A stretch of DNA of 14,969 nt from CAZWBR01 sp964404205 (GCA_964404205.1 CAYOJD010000083.1:1-14969); one strand, 5' to 3'. Shown: positions 7,320-14,952, numbered from the stretch's first letter. Notes: a model not told the origin generated them from the sequence alone. A program made the numbers and translations.

Positions 7320-8168
7320 ATGAAATATTTAGGAGCTCATGTCAGTGCAAGCGGCGGAGTAGAAAATGCGCCCATCAATGCACACGAAATTGGGGCAAAT
7401 GCATTTGCCCTTTTTACCAAAAACCAACGTCAGTGGGTTTCAGCTCCACTGACCACAAAAAGTATAGAAGCATTCAAGCAGAACTGTCAAAAATTTGGGT
7501 TTCGCCACGATATGATTCTACCTCACGACAGTTATCTGATTAATCTGGGACATCCCGAGGCCGATTCTCTTCAAAAATCGCGCGAAGCGTTTCTGGACGA
7601 AATGCAACGTTGTGAACAATTGGGACTGCAACTGCTTAACTTCCATCCGGGTAGCCATCTGGGCAAAATTTCGATCGCGGAATGTCTCTCCATTATCGCC
7701 GAATCTATCAATATTGTGCTTGATAAAACCAACGGAGTAACCGCCGTAATCGAAAACACGGCCGGACAAGGCTCAAATGTGGGTTATATCTTCGAACAAC
7801 TTGCTGAAATTATTGATCAGGTAGAAGATAAAACAAGAGTTGGCGTTTGTATCGACACCTGCCATACCTTCACTTCGGGATACGATTTGAGAACCAAAGA
7901 GGAATTTAACCGCACATTTTCTAAGTTAGACGAAATAGTAGGTTGGAAATATCTGAAAGGGATACACCTGAACGATTCGAAAAAAGAATTTGGGTCACGC
8001 GTCGACCGCCACGACAATATCGGGAAAGGGTTGCTCGGAATGGAGTTATATCCGCTGCTGATGGGAGATTCGCGGTTCGACAATATGCCAATTATACTTG
8101 AGACTCCCGACGAAACATTATGGGCTGAAGAGATTAAGCTACTCAGGGCCATGGAAGAAAAACAATAA
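7320..8168 (+). CDS. nfo: Deoxyribonuclease IV (endonuclease IV, AP endonuclease)
   Basis: Endonuclease IV cleaves the DNA backbone 5' of abasic sites in base-excision repair, using three zinc ions in a TIM barrel. The 282-residue protein has the family start KYLGAHVSASGG and all nine metal ligands at the same numbers as in the E. coli enzyme: His69, His109, Glu145, Asp179, His182, His216, Asp229, His231 and Glu261. The surrounding motifs NFHPGS, IENTAGQG, CIDTCHTF, HLNDSKKEFGSRVDRH and ILETP are intact. Length is standard. It stands alone: upstream lies the divergent outer-membrane protein gene, downstream a terminator at 8226-8262. No oddities; an ordinary, active-looking core gene. Confidence 0.98.
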   Translation: MKYLGAHVSASGGVENAPINAHEIGANAFALFTKNQRQWVSAPLTTKSIEAFKQNCQKFGFRHDMILPHDSYLINLGHPEADSLQKSREAFLDEMQRCEQLGLQLLNFHPGSHLGKISIAECLSIIAESINIVLDKTNGVTAVIENTAGQGSNVGYIFEQLAEIIDQVEDKTRVGVCIDTCHTFTSGYDLRTKEEFNRTFSKLDEIVGWKYLKGIHLNDSKKEFGSRVDRHDNIGKGLLGMELYPLLMGDSRFDNMPIILETPDETLWAEEIKLLRAMEEKQ

Positions 8169-8225
8169 CAATAATTTGTATCTCAGAATGTTATTAACAT
8201 CTGAAGAACGTAAAGAACTATCAAA

Positions 8226-8262
8226 ATCAGGCTATATTGTATTTATAGCCTGATCCCTTTTT
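8226..8262 (+). terminator. Intrinsic terminator after nfo
   Basis: A perfect 11-bp stem, ATCAGGCTATA (8226-8236) with TATAGCCTGAT (8244-8254) and a 7-nt loop, is followed by CCC and five T. It lies 57 nt after the nfo stop codon. Confidence 0.85.
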
Positions 8263-8452
8263 GTTATCAAATGATATCTGTAAAAAAATTTAGTTTTTCT
8301 TTGTATCAAAATCATTACAGAATTTATCCTCTGTAATAAATTGTTTATAAATTAGCGCTTTATAAATAAACAGACCATACTAAGTTTATTGCGATTGCAG
8401 ACTTGGGGTTGTTATATCATTTTAGGGCAACTTTAATCTTACTTTTTTCACT

Positions 8453-8980
8453 ATGGAAGAATATCTCTCTCCGGACGAAATCCGCAGTTTAATTTCCAGA
8501 TGCGAATCTGATCGTCAAAAACTTATCCTATACCTCATTTATAACTACGGGCTTACTCCCGACGAACTGATAGAGATCAAAGCAAGCCAGTTTATGCTTA
8601 AACAGGATCTCATCATGTTTAACCTTTACAGAAAATTCTCAGGCAAAACCCGTACTTTAAAACTTCAAGCTGACACTTACAGACTATTTTACAGAGCATT
8701 ACAAAAACTACAAGCTGGCGATCCTTTGTTGCACCGCGACAAGGCCCAGCCCGTCAGCGAAGCTATTTTGCAAAAAGATATATTCGATTTGGCCATTTTA
8801 CTCAACCGCAAAATTACCATTGAGCAGCTTTTCGAAAGTCATCTTTACTGGATGTTTCGCCGGGGCGTTAATTTTGCTCAAGCTGTCGAAGAATATGGAA
8901 TTACACTTTCCGGAAGGCCGTTTGAGATTTGGCAGGATGCACAAAAAGCAGGTAAATACTGGCCCAATCTTTTGGATTAA
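8453..8980 (+). CDS. Tyrosine-recombinase-like protein lacking catalytic residues
   Basis: This 175-residue protein resembles only the catalytic domain of phage-integrase/XerCD tyrosine recombinases. It begins like that domain (YLSPDEIRSLI), then has YNYGLTPDELIEIKASQF (30-47), where active enzymes have a G-L-R-x-x-E-L motif; Thr35 replaces the first catalytic Arg. KFSGKTRTLKL (61-71) fits the beta-hairpin carrying the catalytic Lys. ESHLYWMFRRG (128-138) lies where the His-x-x-Arg-His box is expected, but the Arg is gone. No Tyr sits in the expected place near the end. There is no N-terminal DNA-binding SAM-like domain. Flanking terminators make it a single-gene unit, with normal-looking codon use. 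It may be a domesticated DNA-binding protein rather than a recombinase; the homology itself is by pattern only. Confidence 0.6.
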   Translation: MEEYLSPDEIRSLISRCESDRQKLILYLIYNYGLTPDELIEIKASQFMLKQDLIMFNLYRKFSGKTRTLKLQADTYRLFYRALQKLQAGDPLLHRDKAQPVSEAILQKDIFDLAILLNRKITIEQLFESHLYWMFRRGVNFAQAVEEYGITLSGRPFEIWQDAQKAGKYWPNLLD

Positions 8981-8985
8981 TAGCA

Positions 8986-9025
8986 AAAGAGGTGATTGCC
9001 AAAACAACCACCTCTTTGTATTTTT
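8986..9025 (+). terminator. Terminator after the recombinase-like gene
   Basis: A 13-bp stem with one mismatch (8986-8998 with 9005-9017; core AAAGAGGTG / CACCTCTTT) is followed by GTA and five T (9021-9025). It sits between two convergent genes. On the minus strand the stem is followed by only a short T run, so it might serve the esterase gene as well, less efficiently. Confidence 0.8.
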
Positions 9026-10963
9026 CTACCAGTTATCAGTCCTAAAAGGCGAAGCTGGTAAATCGTCGCTATTGTAAAGATTTGCATCATCGGGATTGTC
9101 AGCCCAGGCATACCTTACAGCAACAGGCTCTTTGACCTCTGAACTGACTATTTCAATACGGTTTTCACCAGTTATTCGGGCTATAGCCCAATGAAATTTC
9201 TTATCGTTTCCAGCGACTGCAAAACCTTTTACATAGCCATATTTATCTTTTACTTTCAACGAATTTCCAACATTCTCGAATAAAACAACAACTTTATCTC
9301 CATTGGTTTTCATCTCTTTATAAGTTGGGCCACTGTAAATTAACTCCTGCTTGTAAGCAACCTTTTGAGCCGATAATGCCAATCGGTGCCCGACAGTTTG
9401 TTTATCGCGCGGATGGATATCGTTAGCCTCGCCTGCATCGATAATTACAGCCATTCCGGTCTCAGGCAATTGCAATGTCTGAAGCTGAGCTTCGCGAAGC
9501 TTTGCCCAATTGCTCTCCTGTGGCGTTTCGGAAGGACGCATAAAATTGGCTAATTGCACAAAAAGAAATGGGAAATCTCCCTGCCTCCAATGGTTTCGCC
9601 AGTCGTTTATCATATTGGGAAATACTCTTTTGTATTGTTCAGCCCTGTCAGCATTGCTTTCGCCCTGATACCAAATTGCCCCTCTAATACCATAAGGAAC
9701 AATCGGTTCTATCATTCCATTGTACAGCAACGTTGGAAAATCGTTAGGGCCAAGCTGGGTCATTACATCGCTTACTTTGCCAATCTTATATTTCCAACTT
9801 CCCGATAAGGGGATCTCGGTTGAAGCAATTTTAATATTCAAGTCGCTCTTGTCACCATAAACACCACCATTTCCACCAGTATCGACCATGCGGATAACTA
9901 CCACATTTTGTCCATTTTTCAATACGCCTTCAGGAATACCATAACTGCGCGAATCGTTGTAACGGTTTTCCATTCCTCCAACAAAAGTTCCATTAATCCA
10001 GACCTGATCAGAGTCATCGATTTTAGCCAGATTGATTTTGGCCGCTTTTCCGGCACCATTCTCACCGACTTCAAATACCTTTCTGAACCATACTACACCA
10101 TCGAAACCGCTCATCCCATTTTCTTCGACGTATCCCGGAAGGTTCATGCTCTTCCATGACTGATCGTCGTACGAAATTTGTGCCCAAAGCGCATTGCCGT
10201 CAACCAAACCTTCATCGGTCTCGGGAAGTTCGCCCAATCTTGCTTTCAATTCTTCTTTCTGTAAACGGGCATATTCGTTTAGATCCATCTTCCGAAGTTT
10301 ATCGAGCATTGGGGCAAAATCAGGATCTTTGGCTACAGTTTCGCTGCTGGTCCAGGTTTCAGCTACAGTTCCTCCCCACGAAGTATTGATTAAGCCAATT
10401 GGCACTTTCAATTTCTGATATAGTTCGCGACCAAAGAAATAGGCTACAGCCGAAAATGAAGGCACCGAAACCGGCGAACATTCCCACCATTCTCCCTCGT
10501 CTAACCGCTGCCCCGGAAACTGCGCTATTTTTTTAGGTACTGTAAACAATCTGATATCAGAATAATCAGCTGCGGAGATTTCCGCGTCGGCATTTTTTGT
10601 ACTTGCTACCGGCCACTCCATATTTGACTGACCCGAGCAAATCCATACTTCGCCAATCATTATATTTTCGATAGTCCTCAGATTTTTTCCTTTGATTACC
10701 ATGTTGTAAGGACCACCATAATTCATTGCCGGAAGTTTTACACTCCACTTCCCATCTTTGCCCGCCTTAGCCACTGCGGTATGATTCTCAAAAGTTACTG
10801 TGACCTTCTCGCCAGGCGAAGCCCATCCCCAAACCGGAATCTCTATCCCTTTCTGCAGCACCATATTACAATTAAAAATTGGGGGAAGAACAACCTGAGC
10901 TTCAAGCTGCATCGTTCCCAAAAGCATGGCTGTCAGCACGACAGCTTTTCGAAATAATCCCAT
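9026..10963 (-). CDS. Sialate O-acetylesterase (SASA-domain carbohydrate esterase)
   Basis: Enzymes of this family remove O-acetyl groups from sialic acids or acetylated plant sugars. The 645-residue protein has a signal peptide (cut near residue 22, EAQ) and is therefore exported. The SGNH-hydrolase parts are split: GQSNM (111-115, nucleophile Ser113) and INTSWGGTVAETW (192-204) in the first half; WYQGESNA (431-438) and DIHPRDK (515-521, catalytic His517) in the second. Between them, about residues 255-380, is a jelly-roll domain like those of family 2 glycosidases (GFDGVVWFRKVFE, VWINGTFVGG), the usual insertion in this family. All catalytic residues are present. It follows the PhzF gene by 43 bp on the same strand. 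The exact acetylated substrate is unknown; no polysaccharide-utilisation genes flank it here. Confidence 0.92.
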   Translation of the reverse strand: MGLFRKAVVLTAMLLGTMQLEAQVVLPPIFNCNMVLQKGIEIPVWGWASPGEKVTVTFENHTAVAKAGKDGKWSVKLPAMNYGGPYNMVIKGKNLRTIENIMIGEVWICSGQSNMEWPVASTKNADAEISAADYSDIRLFTVPKKIAQFPGQRLDEGEWWECSPVSVPSFSAVAYFFGRELYQKLKVPIGLINTSWGGTVAETWTSSETVAKDPDFAPMLDKLRKMDLNEYARLQKEELKARLGELPETDEGLVDGNALWAQISYDDQSWKSMNLPGYVEENGMSGFDGVVWFRKVFEVGENGAGKAAKINLAKIDDSDQVWINGTFVGGMENRYNDSRSYGIPEGVLKNGQNVVVIRMVDTGGNGGVYGDKSDLNIKIASTEIPLSGSWKYKIGKVSDVMTQLGPNDFPTLLYNGMIEPIVPYGIRGAIWYQGESNADRAEQYKRVFPNMINDWRNHWRQGDFPFLFVQLANFMRPSETPQESNWAKLREAQLQTLQLPETGMAVIIDAGEANDIHPRDKQTVGHRLALSAQKVAYKQELIYSGPTYKEMKTNGDKVVVLFENVGNSLKVKDKYGYVKGFAVAGNDKKFHWAIARITGENRIEIVSSEVKEPVAVRYAWADNPDDANLYNSDDLPASPFRTDNW

Positions 10964-11006
10964 CTTATTTGTTTTTTATAATCGTTATTTAGTGATTGAT
11001 TTTAGC

Positions 11007-11804
11007 TTACCCTTTAAGGCCTATATCGATTGTGGTAGAAAAAAAGGTCACAGCCTTTCCTGAAATCAGTACCCGTTGTCCCATCAGTTTGCATTTGATA
11101 AATCCGCCCCTTTTCGACAGTTGTAATGCCTCAAACTCGAGCTGGTTTAACCGGTGAGCCCAGAACGGGGTCAATGTTGTATGGGCAGAACCTGTAACCG
11201 GATCTTCGTCAATTCCGACTTGCGGGCAGAAAAACCGAGATACAAAATCGGTTTCATACCCCGGGGCGGTAACAATTATCCCTCGCGCCTCAACCTTGAC
11301 AAGTTCCCTAAAATCGGGAGCCATCTCTTCAATCTCTTCCTGCGAAGCAAAAAAGAGCAGATAATCGGTTTTACCTCTCCATATTTCCAACGGTTTCTTG
11401 CCAATAGCATGAATTAAACCATCGGGCGGTAAAGCCGGCTGAATTTCGTCTTTCGGAAAATCAAGCGTGAGCCAGCCATTGTTTTGGGTCACTTTCAGCA
11501 AACCACTGTGAAGTGAGTAGAATTCTATGGTTTCATGCGGGTGTTTCAAATGGTTAAACAGTACATGGGCCGATGCCAGTGTTGCATGGCCACACAGTTC
11601 AACTTCAGTTCCGGGCGTAAACCACCTGATTTGATATCCATTGCCCTGTGGAACCAAAAAAGCGGTTTCCGACAGATTATTTTCGACGGCTATCTTCTGG
11701 AGATACTCATCATTGGGCCATGCTGATAGCAGACAAACAGCAGCCGGATTGCCAGAAAAAAGGCTATCAGTAAAAGCATCGACTTGAAAAAGAGATATTT
11801 TCAC
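11007..11804 (-). CDS. PhzF-family isomerase/epimerase-like protein
   Basis: The 265-residue protein has the PhzF/diaminopimelate-epimerase-like fold marks: QVDAFTDSLFSGNPAAVC at the start, Glu46 (in NLSETAFL) corresponding to the catalytic Glu45 of PhzF, CGHATLASAHVLF (71-83), and GIDEDPVTGSAHTTL (197-211) in the second half. True PhzF acts in phenazine synthesis, but no other phz genes occur here. Most bacterial members are of unknown substrate, so 'phenazine biosynthesis' should be read as a family name. It is the first gene of a possible two-gene unit with the esterase (43 bp gap) and starts about 100 bp after the Memo-AMMECR1 gene ends. Length is normal. Confidence 0.93.
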   Translation of the reverse strand: MKISLFQVDAFTDSLFSGNPAAVCLLSAWPNDEYLQKIAVENNLSETAFLVPQGNGYQIRWFTPGTEVELCGHATLASAHVLFNHLKHPHETIEFYSLHSGLLKVTQNNGWLTLDFPKDEIQPALPPDGLIHAIGKKPLEIWRGKTDYLLFFASQEEIEEMAPDFRELVKVEARGIIVTAPGYETDFVSRFFCPQVGIDEDPVTGSAHTTLTPFWAHRLNQLEFEALQLSKRGGFIKCKLMGQRVLISGKAVTFFSTTIDIGLKG

Positions 11805-11908
11805 GTTTCTATCAATTGAATGATTGGAAATTTTGCTTTGCTCCCCGAATTTACATTAAAATTGGGTTTGAACTATTTGATTGGAAAAATTTTCGGGCAG
11901 GTGTTTGG

Positions 11909-13306
11909 TTATCCTTTGAAAACTATCGCTTCGAAGGTATATAGCTCAGCGTTCTTCCACCCATCCCAACCAATATGTGCTTTATCCCGGGCACAATAAC
12001 CCAGAAACTCTTCAGCGCTCCAGTTGGTTTTCAATGCAACCTGTGGCAAAAAAATTCCGGTAGAACTTCCTTTTCGCATAAATATTCCATGCTTCCCAAG
12101 AATTATCTCACGATAATCACGAATTTTTCTCAACGTTGAGAGTATTGATATTTCAATCTCCAGGTCGTTTATCTCAACTTCTGTAATCGGGTCAAACCGA
12201 TAATCCCGCTGAGCAGTTGCAACAGCCATTTCGGCTACCAACTTCCATAACGGATCATGACTTTCAATATGGCCTAAGCATCCTCGTAACTTATTATGGT
12301 GATAAACCGATACAAATGCTCCGGCTGCAGTCAATAGTTTCTCAGGGAATTGTTCCTCCTGAATTTCTGTATCTTCATTCAAAACGGCATTAACTATACA
12401 TTTACGCGCCAGTTTGAGCAACAAATCTTTTTCTAAATCAGAAAGTAAAAAAACATTGGGTTGCCGTATCACCGAAACAGCCCAGTATCCTACCACCCGT
12501 TTTGCTTCACCAAAAGGGGCTTGACCTGAATTGCGATAGAGAAGTTTTTGGTATTGATAACTAGCTCCATTATGAGTAAGATATTGCAATGTCATTATTG
12601 CCGATTCGCCGCAAAGTGCAGTCGAAAGGTTGCAAATATCCTTGGTCAATATTTCCCTGCAATATTGCTGAAGCACTCCCGCATCGTTTTTTATTATCAT
12701 ATCGATGGTATAACCGTCAACCGTTTCGGCATCGGCCGATGAAGGATAATGCGAAAAATCGCTGCTGAAAACAAACAAGTTATTGGCCGTAAACCAGGGA
12801 CGGAGTGCTTCGGCCAACCAGGAACAGATACTTTTATTGGCCAGACCTATCAAAATAGGGATAATTTTAAACCCACTTTTTAAGCGATATTGCATAAACG
12901 GCAATTGCACTTCAAGTGTATGCTCATGAATTTCAGCCTCCTGATCAAAGTAGATAAAATGATTCTCGTGCATCAGTTCTCCGGTTATCTCGGCATTGAC
13001 GGGCAGGCTCCCTAACGGAGTAACAAAATGACCGGATGGATAAATGCTGACACCGCTGAATGTCTTGCGATGTGAGGTCCCTATCAGAAAAACATTGTCG
13101 AAAACTGCATCTTGGTGGAGCAATGAATAGGCAGCAGCAGCCACTTCGCCCGAAAAAACGTAACCGGCATGGGGAACAATCAATGCAGCTATTTCTCCGG
13201 TAGAGGGACGAGAAGCATTCCGGAAAAGAGATTCCAATTCCCTTCGTAATGCTGTCGGGTCTGACGGATAAAATGTCCCTGCAACAACCGGATGCCTGTC
13301 TTTCAT
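11909..13306 (-). CDS. AmmeMemoRadiSam proteins B and A fused (Memo + AMMECR1)
   Basis: The 465-residue protein joins two families. Residues 1 to about 280 are Memo-like (system protein B), related to the LigB-type dioxygenases: the metal-site residues appear as His46 (VPHAGYVFSG), His79 (GTSHRKTFSG) and Cys232 (LCGESAIMTL), with Asp183 and His186 in SSDFSHYP matching the second conserved pair. Residues from about 288 to the end are AMMECR1-like (system protein A), with the diagnostic RGCLGHIE at 341-348 and AQRDYRFDPIT further on. In many bacteria and archaea these two occur with a radical-SAM protein, and the set is called AmmeMemoRadiSam; that partner is not in this window. The chemical function is not known. 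Both halves look complete, so the fusion is probably functional. Confidence 0.93.
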   Translation of the reverse strand: MKDRHPVVAGTFYPSDPTALRRELESLFRNASRPSTGEIAALIVPHAGYVFSGEVAAAAYSLLHQDAVFDNVFLIGTSHRKTFSGVSIYPSGHFVTPLGSLPVNAEITGELMHENHFIYFDQEAEIHEHTLEVQLPFMQYRLKSGFKIIPILIGLANKSICSWLAEALRPWFTANNLFVFSSDFSHYPSSADAETVDGYTIDMIIKNDAGVLQQYCREILTKDICNLSTALCGESAIMTLQYLTHNGASYQYQKLLYRNSGQAPFGEAKRVVGYWAVSVIRQPNVFLLSDLEKDLLLKLARKCIVNAVLNEDTEIQEEQFPEKLLTAAGAFVSVYHHNKLRGCLGHIESHDPLWKLVAEMAVATAQRDYRFDPITEVEINDLEIEISILSTLRKIRDYREIILGKHGIFMRKGSSTGIFLPQVALKTNWSAEEFLGYCARDKAHIGWDGWKNAELYTFEAIVFKG

Positions 13307-13323
13307 AAGTTACAGATGAAAAG

Positions 13324-13340
13324 AAATCTGAAACAGATTT
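13324..13340. repeat. Perfect inverted repeat just before the Memo-AMMECR1 gene
   Basis: AAATCTG (13324-13330) and CAGATTT (13334-13340) are separated by AAA. The repeat ends 17 bp before the minus-strand start codon at 13306. It may form a small hairpin in the leader or be an operator; a further ACAGAT at 13312-13317 offers alternative pairing. Confidence 0.4.
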
Positions 13341-13394
13341 GTTAATCACACCATGCTGATGTAATTTACTGAAATTATTTCAATAAAACACGAT

Positions 13395-13426
13395 CGACAG
13401 CTATTCCGGTTTCAAAAAAGCTGTCG
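13395..13426. repeat. Inverted repeat between the divergent Memo and creatininase genes
   Basis: CGACAGCT (13395-13402) and AGCTGTCG (13419-13426) form a perfect 8-bp inverted repeat around 16 nt. Neither strand shows a T run directly after it, so it is not a standard terminator; an operator shared by the two divergent genes is possible. Confidence 0.4.
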
Positions 13427-13471
13427 CAGGTTTAGCCGAAAGGTTTTTTTATCCATTCCGATTTTGTTTTA

Positions 13472-13479
13472 TATTTTTG
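13472..13479 (+). promoter_or_regulatory. Candidate -7 element of the creatininase gene
   Basis: TATTTTTG matches TAnnTTTG. At the -33 distance there is only TTTA (13448-13451). Transcription would begin near 13483, 15 nt before the ATG at 13498, which argues against translation from the upstream TTG at 13477. Confidence 0.4.
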
Positions 13480-13497
13480 AGCATAAAAATTAAGATC

Positions 13498-14268
13498 ATG
13501 AGAACCTATATTCTTGCTGAAAACAACTGGAAAAATGTAAAGAATAGTCAATTCGAGGTAGCTGTTTTGCCTTGGGGGGCTACAGAAGCTCACAATTACC
13601 ACCTCCCTTATGCTACCGACAATTTTCTTGCCGATGATGTAGCTGCCGAATCGGCCAGACTGGCTGTAGCCAAAGGGGCAAAAGTGATAGTTTTGCCTTG
13701 CATTCCGTATGGGGTGAATACAGGACAACCTGATATCTTGCTCGATATGAACCTAAACCCATCAACGCAATTACTGATTATTAAAGATTTGCTGACAGTC
13801 CTCAATCGTCAGGGAATCAAAAAAATCGTTATTCTAAACTCGCATGGGGGAAACGACTTCAAACAAATCATTAGAGAACTAAACCTTGTTTTTCCTGAAA
13901 TGATTATCACCCAATGCCATTGGTTTAAAATTCCGGGAGCCGAGAAGTTTTTTGAAGATTTAGGCGAACATGCCGGCGAAACCGAAACCAGCATGATGCA
14001 GTTTCTTCATCCCGAACTGCTCCTTCCGCTTTCGGAAGCAGGCGAGGGTAAAGCCAAGCGTTTTAAAATTGAAGCATTACAGCAGGGATGGGCATGGGCC
14101 GAAAGAAAATGGTCATCAGTAACTTCAGATACGGGAATTGGTAATCCGGCAGAATCTACGGCTCAAAAAGGCGAAGATTATTTTCATTATGTTTGTCATC
14201 AGGTAGCCAAATTTCTTTACCAACTTTCTGAATCAAACCCGTACGAACTCTACGAAGAAAAGAAGTAA
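13498..14268 (+). CDS. Creatininase-family hydrolase (creatinine amidohydrolase family)
   Basis: Counting from the ATG at 13498 the protein has 256 residues. Metal-site motifs of the creatininase family are in place: VLPWGATEAHNYHLPYATD (23-41; Glu30, His32, His35 and Asp41), NSHGGND (114-120; His116) and GEHAGETETS (157-166; Glu161). Members hydrolyse C-N bonds in cyclic or linear amides and include creatininase, formamide hydrolases of riboflavin-type pathways and the MftE peptidase; which reaction applies here cannot be told. A TTG seven codons upstream (13477) is also in frame but lies inside the probable -7 promoter element, so ATG is preferred. The gene stands alone and converges on the proposed non-coding RNA gene. 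Confidence 0.9.
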   Translation: MRTYILAENNWKNVKNSQFEVAVLPWGATEAHNYHLPYATDNFLADDVAAESARLAVAKGAKVIVLPCIPYGVNTGQPDILLDMNLNPSTQLLIIKDLLTVLNRQGIKKIVILNSHGGNDFKQIIRELNLVFPEMIITQCHWFKIPGAEKFFEDLGEHAGETETSMMQFLHPELLLPLSEAGEGKAKRFKIEALQQGWAWAERKWSSVTSDTGIGNPAESTAQKGEDYFHYVCHQVAKFLYQLSESNPYELYEEKK

Positions 14269-14300
14269 TACCATTCAAATCATCTGATTACGAACCGCAT

Positions 14301-14343
14301 AAAAACACAAATGGGAACAAATCGGTGAAGAATTGTTCCCATT
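14301..14343 (-). terminator. Minus-strand intrinsic terminator of the proposed non-coding RNA
   Basis: Perfect 11-bp stem: AATGGGAACAA (14310-14320) and TTGTTCCCATT (14333-14343). On the minus strand it is followed by TGTGTTTTT; on the plus strand it is followed by CGTCAGGGG, with no T run. It therefore ends a leftward transcript, although there is no protein gene to its right on the minus strand. Confidence 0.75.
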
Positions 14344-14876
14344 CGTCAGGGGCAAGCGAACTTGCCGGTGGCGTCAGGCTACGGTTATTATGGTTGGCTA
14401 ATTCATGATTCTGACTTCCGGTCTGACTTACATCCTCCCTTTCGGTCATCATCTCTCATTGCCCTGAGCTTTCAGCTGTCGCTTTCTACAGCTACAACTT
14501 CCGGCTGTCCGTTCGATATCATTGCTGATTCCTTCCCGGACGGAGCGCTCTGAATTCATGGCCGGCGAATTCTCTTACGATTATCTTTGCTCCAACCATG
14601 CGGACTATTCCTGTTTGTGCAACAGTACTGTTCCCGTGAACTTATCGCTTTCACATCTCTGTTCAGCAATCCGCCCCGATTCTTTGCCCAACCTTTTTCA
14701 AGAACGACTGGCGTCTCTTTTCGGATGGATGAACTTCCCGGTGATAACCTTTCAGCTCAATCTCCGGCCCTTCTGCAATGCAACTTTTTATCGCCGTTCG
14801 GTCGGCCTCTTCGTTCAGCTAAGAACAATTCCGCTTTCCCATCGCTTCAGGGCGACCTTTTATGGCTTGCCTGATA
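14301..14876 (-). ncRNA. Candidate large structured non-coding RNA, about 576 nt
   Basis: No minus-strand frame is open for any length, and the region is purine-rich and clearly more GC-rich than other intergenic DNA here. It is bounded by a good promoter (14880-14911) and a terminator (14301-14343). The predicted 5' end TCAGGCAAGC (14874-14865) can pair over 10 bp with GCTTGCCCCTGA (14357-14346) with a two-base bulge, closing the molecule just before the terminator. Local hairpins on the minus strand include GGCAAG-TTCG-CTTGCC (14366-14351), AGCTGT/ACAGCT (14474-14493), GAATTC/GAATTC (14552-14572), a self-complementary 12-mer (14621-14632), GTGAA/TTCAC (14636-14654), a two-part stem at 14731-14758, and GCCG/CGGC (14793-14806). 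I recognise no known RNA class. A degenerate mobile intron or a long decayed gene are the alternatives. Confidence 0.6.
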
Positions 14877-14879
14877 TTT

Positions 14880-14911
14880 CAAATGTAGAGCACATTCAGA
14901 CACTTTGCAAA
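14880..14911 (-). promoter_or_regulatory. Near-consensus Bacteroidota promoter driving the proposed RNA
   Basis: On the minus strand TTTG (14911-14908), exactly 20 nt, then TACATTTG (14887-14880): both boxes match the TTTG / TAnnTTTG consensus with no mismatch and the ideal spacing. The predicted start is near 14876, two bases before the strand that can close the RNA. A second TAnnTTTG, TAAGTTTG, lies upstream at 14953-14946; its -33 box would be outside the window. Confidence 0.65.
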
Positions 14912-14952
14912 CTTTTCATCCCTTTTATATCAACCCGTTACAAACCAAACTT

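Noticed and set aside
8188..8253. 21-codon open frame between nfo and its terminator
   Set aside because: Its stop codon lies within the terminator stem and most of its second half is the stem itself; likely chance.
9026..11804. Phenazine or polysaccharide-utilisation cluster
   Set aside because: PhzF-family proteins are widespread outside phenazine pathways, and no other phz, SusC/SusD or sialic-acid genes are in the window, so a cluster cannot be claimed.
13477..13497. Upstream TTG start for the creatininase-family protein
   Set aside because: It lies within the probable -7 promoter element, and family members begin close to the ATG at 13498.
14301..14900. Group II intron remnant, tmRNA or RNase P RNA
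   Set aside because: I could not find a group II domain V (AGC triad with a GNRA-capped 34-nt hairpin), a reverse transcriptase, a tmRNA tag frame or tRNA-like end, or the conserved RNase P core. A GAGC...GTTC hairpin at 14731-14758 looks superficially like domain V but has the wrong length and loop.
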